From positions 1,798,001-1,862,000 of the forward strand of contig NZ_JYBP01000003.1 of NCBI RefSeq assembly GCF_000948285.1: 64,000 nt of DNA. The letters are read 5' to 3'. This DNA is from Geobacillus kaustophilus (lineage in GTDB: Bacteria; Bacillota; Bacilli; Bacillales; Anoxybacillaceae). Numbering within the stretch: the stretch's first letter is position 1; every line of letters begins with the position of its first letter. A program made the translations under genes and the position numbers. Positions 37,170-46,763 of this stretch are shown one piece after another. The notes below the pieces were generated by a model, which was not told where the DNA came from, made no database searches, and worked only from the letters and a program-made list of their open reading frames with translations.

Positions 37170-38371
37170 CGAATCGCCTCGATATACGCGTGAATTTCTT
37201 TTAAAATTTCCTCGGCCGCCTCGCATTTCGTCATGAGCGGCAGCGGACGGACGACGCCGTCGCGGCGGAAGATGGTGACGATGTTCGTATCGCCAGCAAA
37301 CCCTGCCCCTTCTTCGGTCACATTGTTGGCGACGACCATATCAAGCCGCTTCTCCTCAAGCTTTTTTAACGCATACTGTTCAAGGTTGTCCGTCTCAGCG
37401 GCAAATCCAACCAAAATCTGTCTCGTTTTCCGCTCGCCAAGCGCTTTCAAGATGTCCACCGTCCGCTCCATCTCGACGACATAACTGCCTGGCTGCTTTT
37501 TAATTTTGGAAGCCGCGACATATTTCGGCCGATAATCAGCGACCGCCGCCGCTTTGATGACGATGTCCATTTCGGCAAAGCGGGACAAGACCGCCTCGTA
37601 CATCTCCGTCGCCGATTCGACCGCCACCGTCTCGACGCCATCGGGCGAAGAAAGCGCCGTCGGTCCGGAGACGAGCGTCACCGAAGCGCCGAAGCGGGCC
37701 GCCGCTTCGGCGATGGCGTAGCCCATTTTGCCGCTCGAATAGTTGGAGAAATAGCGCACCGGATCAAGCCGCTCCCGCGTCGGCCCAGCGGTGACAAGCA
37801 CACGCTTCCCGCGAAACAGCGGCGGATCACCGGCAAAAAAGCGCTCGATATGGGCGATGATTTTCTCCGGCTCCTCGAGCCGTCCTTTGCCGATGTAGCC
37901 GCACGCCAAATAGCCTTCCGACGGTTCGATGAATCGATAGCCGAACTGGTACAGGCGTTCAATGTTCGCTTGGACAGCCGGATGTTCGTACATATGGACG
38001 TTCATCGCCGGAGCAATCCAGACGGGCGCTTTCGTCGCTAAAATCGTCGTCGTCACCATATTGTCCGCGATGCCGGCGGCCAGCTTTGCCATCGTATTGG
38101 CCGTCGCCGGCGCGACGAGAACAAGATCGGCCCAGTCCGCCAAATCGATGTGAGCGATGACGGCCGGGTTGTTTTCCGCAAACGTATCGACATACACTTC
38201 CTGGCGCGACAATGCTTGAAACGTGAGCGGTGTAATGAACTGGCACGCCCCTTCTGTCATGATCACTTTTACTTCAGCGCCGTGCTGGGTCAACTGGCTG
38301 GTGAGCGCCGCCGCCTTGTACGCCGCCACCCCCCCGGTCACACAAAGCAAAATGTGTTTTCCCTTGATCAT
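37166..38371 (-). CDS. coaBC: Bifunctional phosphopantothenoylcysteine decarboxylase/synthase
   Basis: Carries out two consecutive steps of coenzyme A synthesis: ligation of cysteine to 4'-phosphopantothenate (CoaB) and decarboxylation (CoaC). The N-terminal flavoprotein half has LLCVTGGVAAYKA, the catalytic His in IAHIDLADWADL and the active-site Cys in GYLACGYIGKGRL. The C-terminal half has VLVTAGPTRERLDPVRYFSN. The ATG at 38371 lies six bases after GGGGGGTG; the GTG at 38380 is an alternative. The product is 401 residues. Confidence 0.96.
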   Translation of the reverse strand: MIKGKHILLCVTGGVAAYKAAALTSQLTQHGAEVKVIMTEGACQFITPLTFQALSRQEVYVDTFAENNPAVIAHIDLADWADLVLVAPATANTMAKLAAGIADNMVTTTILATKAPVWIAPAMNVHMYEHPAVQANIERLYQFGYRFIEPSEGYLACGYIGKGRLEEPEKIIAHIERFFAGDPPLFRGKRVLVTAGPTRERLDPVRYFSNYSSGKMGYAIAEAAARFGASVTLVSGPTALSSPDGVETVAVESATEMYEAVLSRFAEMDIVIKAAAVADYRPKYVAASKIKKQPGSYVVEMERTVDILKALGERKTRQILVGFAAETDNLEQYALKKLEEKRLDMVVANNVTEEGAGFAGDTNIVTIFRRDGVVRPLPLMTKCEAAEEILKEIHAYIEAIR

Positions 38372-38392
38372 GTTGGCCACCCCCCGACATTG

Positions 38393-38427
38393 AAAAAAAT
38401 AACAACCTAAAGCTAGGTTGTTATTTT
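38393..38427 (-). terminator. Intrinsic terminator overlapping the rpoZ stop
   Basis: A perfect 13-bp stem AAATAACAACCTA / TAGGTTGTTATTT (38426-38414 and 38409-38397) with a 4-nt loop and following T7 on the minus strand. The rpoZ stop codon lies within the stem. It separates yloC-remA-gmk-rpoZ from coaBC-priA and later genes. Confidence 0.9.
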
Positions 38428-38621
38428 TCCTCCTCCACTAATTCGACCTTGTCACCAGCGATTTCCTCGAGCGCCTGGCCGACAAATTTTTTCGACACCG
38501 GCTTTTTCACCATCAGCTCCGCACCGTCCTGCAGCTCGCGCGCCCGTTTGGCCACCACCGTGACGAGCTTGTATTTCGAATCGACTTTTTGCATCAGCAA
38601 ATCGATGGAAGGATACAGCAT
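38421..38621 (-). CDS. rpoZ: DNA-directed RNA polymerase omega subunit
   Basis: Small RNA polymerase subunit that helps fold and stabilise beta prime. The 66-residue product [20 protein letters not shown] matches omega; the ARRARELQ-like segment appears as [10 protein letters not shown] and the acidic tail ends EEEK. The ATG at 38621 is spaced eight bases from GGGGGTGG; an ATG two codons upstream overlaps the gmk stop. It follows gmk as in most bacteria. Confidence 0.94.
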   Translation of the reverse strand: MLYPSIDLLMQKVDSKYKLVTVVAKRARELQDGAELMVKKPVSKKFVGQALEEIAGDKVELVEEEK

Positions 38622-38623
38622 CG

Positions 38624-39513
<890 letters not shown>

Positions 39514-39569
39514 GACACGCCCACCTGCCATATTCGATATTGTTGCCGCCAACAAGTCGCTTTAAACGG

Positions 39570-40445
39570 TTATTCCACGTTTTGCACTTGCTCGCGCATT
39601 TTCTCAAGCACGCTTTTCATCTCCACGACTTGCGCGGCAATCAGGCTGTCGTTTGCCTTGGCGCCGATCGTGTTGACTTCCCGGTTCAACTCTTGCACCA
39701 AAAAGTCGAGCTTCCGCCCAACCGGTTCGTCCATTTCTAAAGCATCTGCCATTTGCGCCAAATGGCTGCGGATGCGTTTCAATTCCTCGTGAATGTCCGC
39801 CTTTTCGGCAAACACCGCCACTTCCGTAAGCAGGCGCGCTTCATCAACCGGAGCGGGCGCCCATTCGCGCAGGCGGCGTTCAAGCCGCTCACGGTATTGC
39901 TCGACGACGAGCGGCGCCCGCTGCTCAATGATGGCAGCGCCGGCCTCCACCTCCCGAAGGCGGGCGCGCAAATCTTCAGCGAGCGCCTCTCCTTCTCGCC
40001 GGCGCATAGCGGCCAGCGCTTTTGCCGCCTCATCGACGGCATCTAAAAGCAGCGGCTCTACTTCTTCATTCGCGCCTTCTTCTTCGACGACCTCGACCGC
40101 CCCTTCAAGCCGAAGCAGCTCGGCCGCCGTCACGCCGCCGTCAATGGAAAATCGCTTTGCCGCTTCCTGCAATCCGGCCCAATATTGGCCGAGCAAATTC
40201 CAATCAATATGTACGTTCCGTTTCACAAGCCCTTCACCGGCGATCGTGACGAACACTTCCACTTTTCCGCGCCGCACGTACGGTGAAATTGCTTTTTTTA
40301 TTTTATCCTCAAACACGAGCCATTGTCTAGGGAGGCGAATGGAAATTTCGCAAAACCGGTGGTTGACCGATTTCATTTCCACCGCCACCATCAAACGATC
40401 CGTTTTTTTCACGCTTGCGCCGAAGCCGGTCATGCTGTAAACCAT
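39570..40445 (-). CDS. yloC: YicC/YloC family endoribonuclease
   Basis: Member of the YicC family, recently linked to RNA cleavage and degradation. The 291-residue protein starts MVYSMTGFGAS, the family hallmark, contains EMKSVNHRFCEISIRLP and ends with the C-terminal domain KLDFLVQELNREVNTIGAKANDSLIAAQVVEMKS. It heads the yloC-remA-gmk-rpoZ unit. Substrates in this organism are unknown. Confidence 0.93.
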   Translation of the reverse strand: MVYSMTGFGASVKKTDRLMVAVEMKSVNHRFCEISIRLPRQWLVFEDKIKKAISPYVRRGKVEVFVTIAGEGLVKRNVHIDWNLLGQYWAGLQEAAKRFSIDGGVTAAELLRLEGAVEVVEEEGANEEVEPLLLDAVDEAAKALAAMRRREGEALAEDLRARLREVEAGAAIIEQRAPLVVEQYRERLERRLREWAPAPVDEARLLTEVAVFAEKADIHEELKRIRSHLAQMADALEMDEPVGRKLDFLVQELNREVNTIGAKANDSLIAAQVVEMKSVLEKMREQVQNVE

Positions 40446-40474
40446 ATCATCACATCCGTTGCTGTCTTCTGATC

Positions 40475-40514
40475 AAAAAAGAAAAGGTCATAGAGCGCTT
40501 CTCTATCACCTTTT
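40475..40514 (-). terminator. Terminator after the Ca2+ ATPase gene
   Basis: AAAAGGT-ATAGAG arms separated by one mismatch pair (40482-40514), 5-nt loop, then TTTTCTTTTTT on the minus strand. Confidence 0.8.
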
Positions 40515-40528
40515 GATTATACCATATC

Positions 40529-43201
40529 CTATTTTCTCGAAAAAAGCGAGCCGGCAAACAAAAATGTCGGCAAGGCGGACAACCCCGTAATGAGCAGCCA
40601 ATCGACCGCCGCGAGCGGCTTCGTATGGAACACCGAGGCAAGCGGCGGATAGTAGATGACGACCAAAAGCAATACAAGCGACACGGCCACCGCCGCGACA
40701 AGGTACATGTTCCCGAACGGATGGCGGTCAAAAATCGAACGGTCGCAGCGGCAATCAAACACATGGATCAATTGTGCCAACACCAACGTCGCAAACGCCG
40801 CCGTCTGGGCGTAAACGAGATCCTCGCCGCTCCGTTCATAGGCGGTCAGAAACGCGGCGAGCGTAACCACACCGATCAAAACGCCGCGGCTGATGATTTT
40901 CCAGCCGAGCCCGCGCGCGAACACCCCTTCATCAGGGCGCCGCGGCGGCCGCTTCATCACATTTTCTTCCGGCCGGTCAAGCCCGAGCGCCATCGCCGGC
41001 AAACCGTCGGTGACAAGATTGACCCATAAAATTTGAATCGGCACAAGCGGCAGCGGCAACGCCAGCAGCATCGCAAACAACATGACGAGAATTTCCCCGA
41101 CGTTCGAGGCCAGCAAGTAGCGGATAAACTTGCGAATGTTTTCGTAAATGTTGCGTCCTTCTTCAATCGCCGCCTCAATCGTCGCAAAGTTGTCATCCAA
41201 CAAAACGAGCGACGCCGCCTCTTTCGCCACCTCCGTCCCCGACCGGCCCATAGCGACGCCGATATCAGCCGCTTTTAATGCCGGCGCATCGTTCACCCCG
41301 TCGCCGGTCATGGCGACAATATGGCCGCGCCGCTTGAAGGCGTTGACGATTTTCAGCTTATGCTCGGGAGCAACGCGGGCAAACACGTAAATCTCATCGA
41401 CGGCGCGTTCCAATTCATCGACCGACAGCTTCGACAACGTCGCCCCGTCCATCACTTTGCCGCCAGGCGGCAGCACGCCAAGCTGTTTCGCGATCGCCGT
41501 CGCGGTCAACACGTGATCGCCGGTGATCATCACCGTTTTCATGCCCGCTTCTTTGCATCGCGCCACCGCCTGTTTCACCTCTGGGCGCGGCGGATCGATC
41601 ATGCCAGCGACGCCGAGGAACCGAAGCTTTGTCTCCGCATCCTTCTCCGACTCGATCCGTTCTGTTTCCGCAAGCGGCCGATACGCGACGGCAATCGTGC
41701 GCAAGGCGGAAGACGCCATCTGGCGAATCGCCTTCTCGATCGCATCTTTCCACGCAGGCGTCAACACCTGCTCGCGGCCGTTCCATTCAAGGCGGTCCGC
41801 CCTCTCAAGCAGCACATCCGGCGCCCCTTTCGTCACGACAAACCGCCGTCCATCTCGACCGCGGACGATGACCGTCATCATTTTCCGCTCCGAATCAAAC
41901 GGAAACTCCTGTTCGATCGTGTACTCACGCAAAAGCATTCCTTTTCCCATTCCAGCTTTGGCTGCCGCGACAAGCAGCGCCCCTTCGGTCGGATCGCCGT
42001 CGATATAGCGCCGCCCGCTTTCTTCTTTCAACTCCGAACGATTGCAAAGCACCCCCATCGTCAATAGGCGGGCGAGCTCGGGAACGCGGTTCGGATCAAC
42101 CGTCCGGCCGCGTTCGGAAAACTCCCCGTCCGTTCCCAACCCGACGCCGCTTACCGTAAATGTCCGCCCGCCCGCCCATACTTGCGTGACGGTCATCATG
42201 TTTTCCGTCATCGTCCCCGTTTTGTCGGAACAAATGACCGAAGCGCAGCCGAGCGTTTCCACCGCCGGAAGTTTGCGGACAATGGCATTTCGTTTGATCA
42301 TCCGCTGCACGCCAAGCGCCAATACAACCGTTACGATGGCCGGCAGCCCTTCCGGAATGGCCGCGACAGCGAGCGATACGCCAGCCAAAAACATTTCATA
42401 CAAGTCGTGCCCTTGAACGACCCCGACTGCCACCACCGCCGCCGTCAGCGCCAATGCGACGACAAGCAAAATTTTCCCAAGCTGCTCGAGTCGGCGCTGC
42501 AACGGGGTTGTCCCCGCATCTGCCTCTTCGAGCATCGTCGCGATTTGTCCCATCGCGGTCTTCATCCCGGTGGCGATGACGATGCCAACCCCGCTTCCTC
42601 TTGTCACGAGCGTCCCCATAAACGCCATATTGTGCAAATCGCCCAACGACACCTGTTCCGTATGAAGCGGGGCAGCGGATTTGGCCACCGGCACCGATTC
42701 GCCCGTCAGCGCCGACTCCTCGATTTCCAGGCCGGCCGCCTCAATCAAGCGGACGTCGGCCCCGACCCGATCGCCGCTTGACAGCCTCACCACATCACCG
42801 ACAACAAGCTCGCGCGCTGGGACTTTCACCCACCCGCCGTCACGCAACACAACCGCTTGCGGAGCGGACAAGCGTTTTAAAGCGGCAAGCGACTTTTCTG
42901 CCCGCCGCTCCTGGATAAACCCCAGGATGGCGTTCATGATCACGATGACGACAATCGCTGCCGCATCAACATACTCGCCTAAAAACGCGGAAATCACCGT
43001 TGCCAAAAGCAGCACAAGCACCATAAAATCTTGAAACTGGCGGAAAAAGACGACGATGGCCGACTCCGTCTTCCCTTCCGCCAGCTCGTTGCACCCGAAC
43101 TGCCGCAGCCGTTTTTCCGCCTCCGCCGCAGTAAGCCCGGTCTTGACATTCGTCTTCGTCTCGTGCGCGACATCGCTTGCCGCGAGCGTATGCCATTGCA
43201 T
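40529..43201 (-). CDS. Calcium-transporting P-type ATPase (YloB type)
   Basis: P2A-type cation pump, most likely exporting or sequestering Ca2+; the B. subtilis homologue YloB acts in sporulating cells. The 890-residue product has the N-terminal cation-ATPase domain, the actuator motif TGESVPV, the phosphorylation site CSDKTGTMT, the hinge TGDGVNDAPALK and about ten membrane helices (pairs near 60-100, 250-300 and six at the C-terminus). The ATG at 43201 follows GGAGGGGA; the 28-codon longer reading is unlikely. Divergent from rqcH. Confidence 0.93.
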   Translation of the reverse strand: MQWHTLAASDVAHETKTNVKTGLTAAEAEKRLRQFGCNELAEGKTESAIVVFFRQFQDFMVLVLLLATVISAFLGEYVDAAAIVVIVIMNAILGFIQERRAEKSLAALKRLSAPQAVVLRDGGWVKVPARELVVGDVVRLSSGDRVGADVRLIEAAGLEIEESALTGESVPVAKSAAPLHTEQVSLGDLHNMAFMGTLVTRGSGVGIVIATGMKTAMGQIATMLEEADAGTTPLQRRLEQLGKILLVVALALTAAVVAVGVVQGHDLYEMFLAGVSLAVAAIPEGLPAIVTVVLALGVQRMIKRNAIVRKLPAVETLGCASVICSDKTGTMTENMMTVTQVWAGGRTFTVSGVGLGTDGEFSERGRTVDPNRVPELARLLTMGVLCNRSELKEESGRRYIDGDPTEGALLVAAAKAGMGKGMLLREYTIEQEFPFDSERKMMTVIVRGRDGRRFVVTKGAPDVLLERADRLEWNGREQVLTPAWKDAIEKAIRQMASSALRTIAVAYRPLAETERIESEKDAETKLRFLGVAGMIDPPRPEVKQAVARCKEAGMKTVMITGDHVLTATAIAKQLGVLPPGGKVMDGATLSKLSVDELERAVDEIYVFARVAPEHKLKIVNAFKRRGHIVAMTGDGVNDAPALKAADIGVAMGRSGTEVAKEAASLVLLDDNFATIEAAIEEGRNIYENIRKFIRYLLASNVGEILVMLFAMLLALPLPLVPIQILWVNLVTDGLPAMALGLDRPEENVMKRPPRRPDEGVFARGLGWKIISRGVLIGVVTLAAFLTAYERSGEDLVYAQTAAFATLVLAQLIHVFDCRCDRSIFDRHPFGNMYLVAAVAVSLVLLLVVIYYPPLASVFHTKPLAAVDWLLITGLSALPTFLFAGSLFSRK

Positions 43202-43347
43202 CTGTCTCCCCTCCGTCTCTCCGTCTTTTCGGCGCACTGTTTCTGCTTTTTTATGCTTATTCACCCCTGTCCGAAAAAATGACACTCATACAGCAACGTT
43301 TCGCAGTCTATGCCCCCGCTCTCCAAAATCGCGGTCTCGTATCACCC

Positions 43348-43389
43348 AACCGCACTCCCATCCCCTGTATGGGAGCGAATGCGGTTTTT
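43348..43389 (+). terminator. Orphan terminator-like hairpin between yloB-type ATPase and rqcH
   Basis: AACCGCA-CTCCCAT / ATGGGAG-CGAA-TGCGGTT with a 7-nt loop and five T on the plus strand. No plus-strand gene ends upstream, and the rqcH promoter lies downstream, so its partner transcript is unclear. Confidence 0.6.
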
Positions 43390-43432
43390 GCTCCCCCCTC
43401 TTCTTTTTTTCGCACCATAAGCCGCCAACATG

Positions 43433-43460
43433 TTCACAACAGCGGATCGTATGGTAATAT
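43433..43460 (+). promoter_or_regulatory. Candidate rqcH promoter
   Basis: TTCACA (43433-43438), 16-bp spacer, TAATAT (43455-43460), 38 bp upstream of the rqcH start. Confidence 0.5.
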
Positions 43461-43498
43461 CGGAATAGCAGACAACCAAAATAGAAAGGTGTTTTCCC

Positions 43499-45238
43499 AT
43501 GTCCTTTGACGGAGTGTTTACGTACGCCATTGTCGGTGAACTCAAAGAGGCGCTTGCGAACGGGCGGATCACGAAAATCCACCAGCCGTCGGCGTATGAG
43601 ATCGTCATGGTCGTGCGCGCCCGCGGCCATAACCATAAAGTGATGCTGTCGGCGCATCCGACGTACGCGCGCGTCCATTTGACAAACGAAACGTACGACA
43701 ACCCGCCTGAGCCGCCGATGTTTTGCATGCGGCTGCGCAAACAGTTGGAAGGAAGCATCATCGAATCGGTCCGCCAAGTCGATTTTGACCGCATCATCGT
43801 CATGGACGTGAAAGGGCGCGACGAACTCGGCGACGTGCAGACGAAGCAACTCATCATTGAAGTGATGGGCCGCCATAGCAACATCATCTTAGTCGATGCA
43901 GCCGCCAACACGATCATCGACAGCCTGAAGCATTTGCCGCCATCGGTCAACCGCTACCGGACGGTGCTCCCTGGGCATCCGTACGTCGCACCGCCGACGC
44001 ACGGCAAGCTGAATCCGCTTGACGCGACGGAAGAAACGGTGCTGAAAAAAATCGACTTTCACGCCGGCAAGCTCGCCCATCAGCTCGTTTCTGCCTTCAG
44101 CGGCATTTCGCCGCTATTCGCCAATGAAGCGGTGTTCCGCGCTGGCATCGCCAACCGGGCGACGCTGCCGAAAAGCTTTCTTTCGCTCATCGATGACGTG
44201 CGCCGCCGCCGCTTTGCCCCGATGATGTACACGAACAGGGAAAAAGAATGGTTTTACGTTTTGCCGCTTGAGCACTTAAAAATAGAAGGCCAGCCATTTG
44301 CGAGCGCGAGCGAGCTATTGGACCGCTTTTATTTCGGCAAGGCCGAGCGCGACCGCGTCAAGCAGCAAGCCCATGACATCGAGCGGCTCATGGCGAACGA
44401 AAAAGCGAAAAACGAGAAAAAGCTCGCCAAACTCGAACAGACGCTTGAAGAAGCGAAACAAGCCGACACTTACCGGCTGTACGGCGAACTGCTCACCGCC
44501 CATTTGTACGCCGTCAAGCGCGGCATGACGGAAATCGAGGTCGTAAACTACTATGACGAAAACGGCGGGACGGTCACCATTCCGCTCGACCCGCAAAAAT
44601 CGCCGGCCGAGAACGCGCAGCAGTACTTTCAAAAATACCAAAAAGCAAAAAACTCGCTCGCTGTCGTTCAAGAACAAATCGAGCGGACGAAAGAAGACAT
44701 CGCCTATTGCGACACGATTTTAAGCCAGCTCGAAACCGCCTCGCCGAAAGATGTCGAGGAAATACGCGACGAGCTCATCGAACAAGGCTACTTGCGCCCG
44801 CGCGCGGCAAAAGGGGCGAAAAAGCGAAAAACCGCCGTCCCAGAGCTTGACCGCTACGTCGCAAGCGACGGCACGGAAATATTGGTCGGCAAAAACAACA
44901 AACAAAACGATTATCTCACGACAAAGCTGGCCCATAAGGACGATGTTTGGCTGCATGTGAAAAACATTCCCGGCTCGCACGTCGTCATCCGGAGCAAGCA
45001 ACCGTCTGACGAGACGCTCTTGGAAGCGGCCAATCTCGCCGCCTACTTCAGCCAAGCCCGCCACTCCGGATCCGTGCCTGTCGACTACACGCGCATCCGC
45101 TACGTGAAAAAACCAAGCGGCGCCAAACCGGGGTTTGTCATTTACGAAAACGAGCAAACACTCTACGTCACCCCCGACGAAGAGCTCGTCCGCGCCATGA
45201 AACAGCGGCAAAAAGAACAAGCAACGAAACCATCGTAA
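43499..45238 (+). CDS. rqcH: Ribosome quality control protein RqcH (NEMF/Rqc2 family)
   Basis: Binds stalled 50S-peptidyl-tRNA complexes and recruits tRNA-Ala to add C-terminal alanine tails that mark the peptide for degradation. The 579-residue protein has an NFACT-N domain with the catalytic Asp97-Arg98 pair (VDFDRII), helix-hairpin-helix and coiled-coil regions (about 275-410), and an NFACT-R domain (about 455-560, WLHVKNIPGSHVVIR). It was formerly called a fibronectin-binding protein (FbpA/YloA). A GAAAGGTG ribosome site precedes the ATG. It is the last intact core gene before the accessory region. Confidence 0.96.
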   Translation: MSFDGVFTYAIVGELKEALANGRITKIHQPSAYEIVMVVRARGHNHKVMLSAHPTYARVHLTNETYDNPPEPPMFCMRLRKQLEGSIIESVRQVDFDRIIVMDVKGRDELGDVQTKQLIIEVMGRHSNIILVDAAANTIIDSLKHLPPSVNRYRTVLPGHPYVAPPTHGKLNPLDATEETVLKKIDFHAGKLAHQLVSAFSGISPLFANEAVFRAGIANRATLPKSFLSLIDDVRRRRFAPMMYTNREKEWFYVLPLEHLKIEGQPFASASELLDRFYFGKAERDRVKQQAHDIERLMANEKAKNEKKLAKLEQTLEEAKQADTYRLYGELLTAHLYAVKRGMTEIEVVNYYDENGGTVTIPLDPQKSPAENAQQYFQKYQKAKNSLAVVQEQIERTKEDIAYCDTILSQLETASPKDVEEIRDELIEQGYLRPRAAKGAKKRKTAVPELDRYVASDGTEILVGKNNKQNDYLTTKLAHKDDVWLHVKNIPGSHVVIRSKQPSDETLLEAANLAAYFSQARHSGSVPVDYTRIRYVKKPSGAKPGFVIYENEQTLYVTPDEELVRAMKQRQKEQATKPS

Positions 45239-45273
45239 GTGCGACCAACATGCCGCCTTCGCAGAAACGACAA

Positions 45274-45319
45274 GGGGCTGTCCTCAAGGCCAGCCTTGGG
45301 GACAGCCCCGCTTTTTTGA
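45274..45319 (+). terminator. Terminator after rqcH
   Basis: A near-perfect 16-bp stem (GGGGCTGTCC plus TCAAGG arms) with a 4-nt loop, then GCTTTTTTG on the plus strand, 36 bp after the rqcH stop. Confidence 0.9.
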
Positions 45320-45495
45320 ACGTGCGCGACAAATGCCTTTGCGGCGGGCGGCCTCACGAACGACAGCCTCCACCCATTTCGCCGTCTCGCCACCGCCTCA
45401 ACGAAACACATCCTCAAGAGCCGCTTGAAGCCCGGGAAAGCACGCCGACTGCACCACCCTCGCTCCCGCTTTCACATCCGCCTGCTCATACAACA
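45320..45495 (-). other. Degenerate region, unidentified coding relic
   Basis: No intact gene. On the minus strand a frame from an ATG at 45496 reads MLYEQADVKAGARVVQSACF and continues to a TGA after 32 codons; beyond the TGA the same frame stays open and coding-like (GGGETAKWVEAVVREAARRK) to about 45320. This could be a short decayed gene with one nonsense change. I do not recognise the family. Confidence 0.3.
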
Positions 45496-45612
45496 TTAGA
45501 AGTAAAAGCTTTCACCCAGTCCCAGCCCTTGCAAAATCCCACGCTGCTCAAGGGTGAGCGGACGGCTGAACACACGTTGGATGGATTCATACGGCTGCTT
45601 CCCCGAATTCGA
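45496..45612 (-). pseudogene. IS1634-type transposase C-terminal relic
   Basis: About 38 codons ending in a stop at 45498-45496. The reading SIQRVFSRPLTLEQRGILQG, followed by LGLGESFYF, aligns with the last residues of the IS1634-type transposase 1.4 kb away (RIQRVLDRSLTPEQRRILQG, LGMDESIYV). Upstream sequence does not continue the match, so it is an isolated scar of an older, diverged element. Confidence 0.7.
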
Positions 45613-45681
45613 CAGTGACTAGCCAAACAAGCTTCATTTCTATCTTTGCAAAACGCGGAGCGCGACAGCCGTGATAGACGG

Positions 45682-45930
45682 CTATTCCTCAATCATCTTG
45701 TCCAGCTTCTTATCAAAAGTATATACTTGATATCCCTTCACTTTGTTATAGGCGTATAAAAGAGCATCGACAAAGTCCAAGCGCCTTTTCCAAACAGAGC
45801 AAGCGCCTTCTCTACGACCTCGATATCATCCACCTCGATATTATCGTATTCGAATAATTCTAAAAGAACATCGCTGATCTCGTCATTTTTTACGTTGTAC
45901 ACTTTTTCAAGAACATAAACAACTTCAACG
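45682..45930 (-). pseudogene. PIN-domain protein remnant (VapC-like)
   Basis: The C-terminal two thirds of a PIN-domain nuclease. One frame reads VIVEVVYVLEKVYNVKNDEI and continues through VLLELFEYDN to about 45790; a -1/+2 shift then gives KRRLDFVDALLYAYNKVKGY and ends DKKLDKMIEE at a TAG (45684-45682). The DFVDAL and TFDKKL segments carry acidic residues typical of PIN active sites. The N-terminal part with the first Asp is missing at the junction with the next gene, and the frameshift inactivates the rest. AT-rich compared with the core. Confidence 0.75.
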
Positions 45931-45931
45931 A

Positions 45932-46225
45932 TTACCTTTCTTCATGAAACCATTTTAAGTATGCTGAATTTTTCACCTTGAATAAAGGCCAGTTCTTATA
46001 AAAATTTGTTCCATAATGTTGATCTAAATAGGTGAGCATTTTTAACAATGAACCTTCATCATTTCTATATGATAACACTCCTTCCTCGAAAGTTATAATC
46101 ACTTCTCTTCTATGACTTCCATCGCTAAATTTCAAAACAATCCCCTCTTTACCATTTAACAGCATATCGTTATAAATGGAAGGAGGTATATCTGTTATCG
46201 GTTCCCATCTTTCCCATTGCTCCAT
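45932..46225 (-). CDS. Small cytosolic protein, candidate toxin immunity protein
   Basis: A 97-residue acidic protein starting MEQWERWEPITDIPPSIYND and ending YLKWFHEER; the ATG at 46225 follows GGAGGGG by five bases. No signal peptide or membrane segment is seen. I do not recognise a named family with certainty. It lies downstream of a toxin-tail fragment (46546-46762) in the same direction, the usual place for an immunity gene, with a structured element between them. Its low GC and intact frame fit a retained immunity gene; function is inference. Confidence 0.6.
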   Translation of the reverse strand: MEQWERWEPITDIPPSIYNDMLLNGKEGIVLKFSDGSHRREVIITFEEGVLSYRNDEGSLLKMLTYLDQHYGTNFYKNWPLFKVKNSAYLKWFHEER

Positions 46226-46304
46226 AAAAACCCCTCCACACACTATATAGATGCGACGAAAAAGTTTAACATATCCTTGACGGAAAAGCGGCTTGTCCAT
46301 TTTT

Positions 46305-46432
46305 CGACTGTCGAAGGCAAGCCACAGGCTTGCCCCCGTCACGCCTTGGCATGACGGAAGACCGAACAACTACCCGCTTTCCAGACCCATACATGGGTCT
46401 GGAAGCGGCGTTGTTCGTTCGCCCGACAGTCG
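46305..46432. other. 128-bp cloverleaf-shaped palindromic element
   Basis: Four stems are visible. The outer stem pairs CGACTGTCG (46305-46313) with CGACAGTCG (46424-46432). Inside are GGCAAGCC / GGCTTGCC (46316-46323 with 46327-46334), CCGTCA / TGACGG (46336-46341 with 46352-46357), and a long arm CGAACAAC / GTTGTTCG (46363-46370 with 46410-46417) topped by CGCTT-T-CCAGACCCA / TGGGTCTGG-AAGCG. Nearly every base is paired, giving a four-way junction in DNA or RNA. The rest of the 46226-46545 intergenic stretch shows no gene. Confidence 0.8.
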
Positions 46433-46545
46433 ATCAAATGCTCGGTAAAAGCGACAAATGTTAAAGCTTCAAATTGCATCTATAATAGTAATGAAACTTT
46501 ATCCTCTTCTTTCCATCCTGAATTTCAAATGTAGGACGTCCATCA

Positions 46546-46763
46546 CTACTTTTTCTTCTTAACAATAACTGTTCTCCCATCTTCAATGCCTACTTTAAGA
46601 TCAGATGTATCCTTCATAATCTTCGGTCTGAGCAAGTAGAAATCCTTCACTACTTGATCCATGCCGCCAGACAACTCATATTGAATGGTTCTTCCTTTTG
46701 TTACCCTTCCAGGTTTCGCAGCTTTTATCAAGTCATTAACTGTTTTTTCTTTCCATCTAATAA
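46546..46763 (-). pseudogene. Toxin C-terminal tail, cut by an IS1634-type element
   Basis: An open frame running out of the IS end at 46763, through VIRWKEKTVNDLIKAAKPGR and DQVVKDFYLLRP, to a lysine-rich end (IVKKKK, stop at 46546). An internal ATG at 46731 is out of context, so I read it as the last 70 or so residues of a larger protein. Basic, short C-terminal modules like this are common as tips of polymorphic toxins, and its neighbours support that, but no family is recognised. The upstream part was removed or displaced by the IS. Confidence 0.55.

Noticed and set aside
43286-43876. Minus-strand ORFs of about 200 codons opposite the start of rqcH
   Set aside because: Antisense shadows of the high-GC rqcH coding frame with no ribosome site and no recognisable family.
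45250-45618. 122-codon plus-strand ORF after rqcH
   Set aside because: It starts inside the rqcH terminator and runs antisense to the transposase relic.
46546-46731. A 61-residue stand-alone gene
   Set aside because: Its frame stays open upstream to the IS end and no ribosome site precedes the ATG; it fits a C-terminal tail better.
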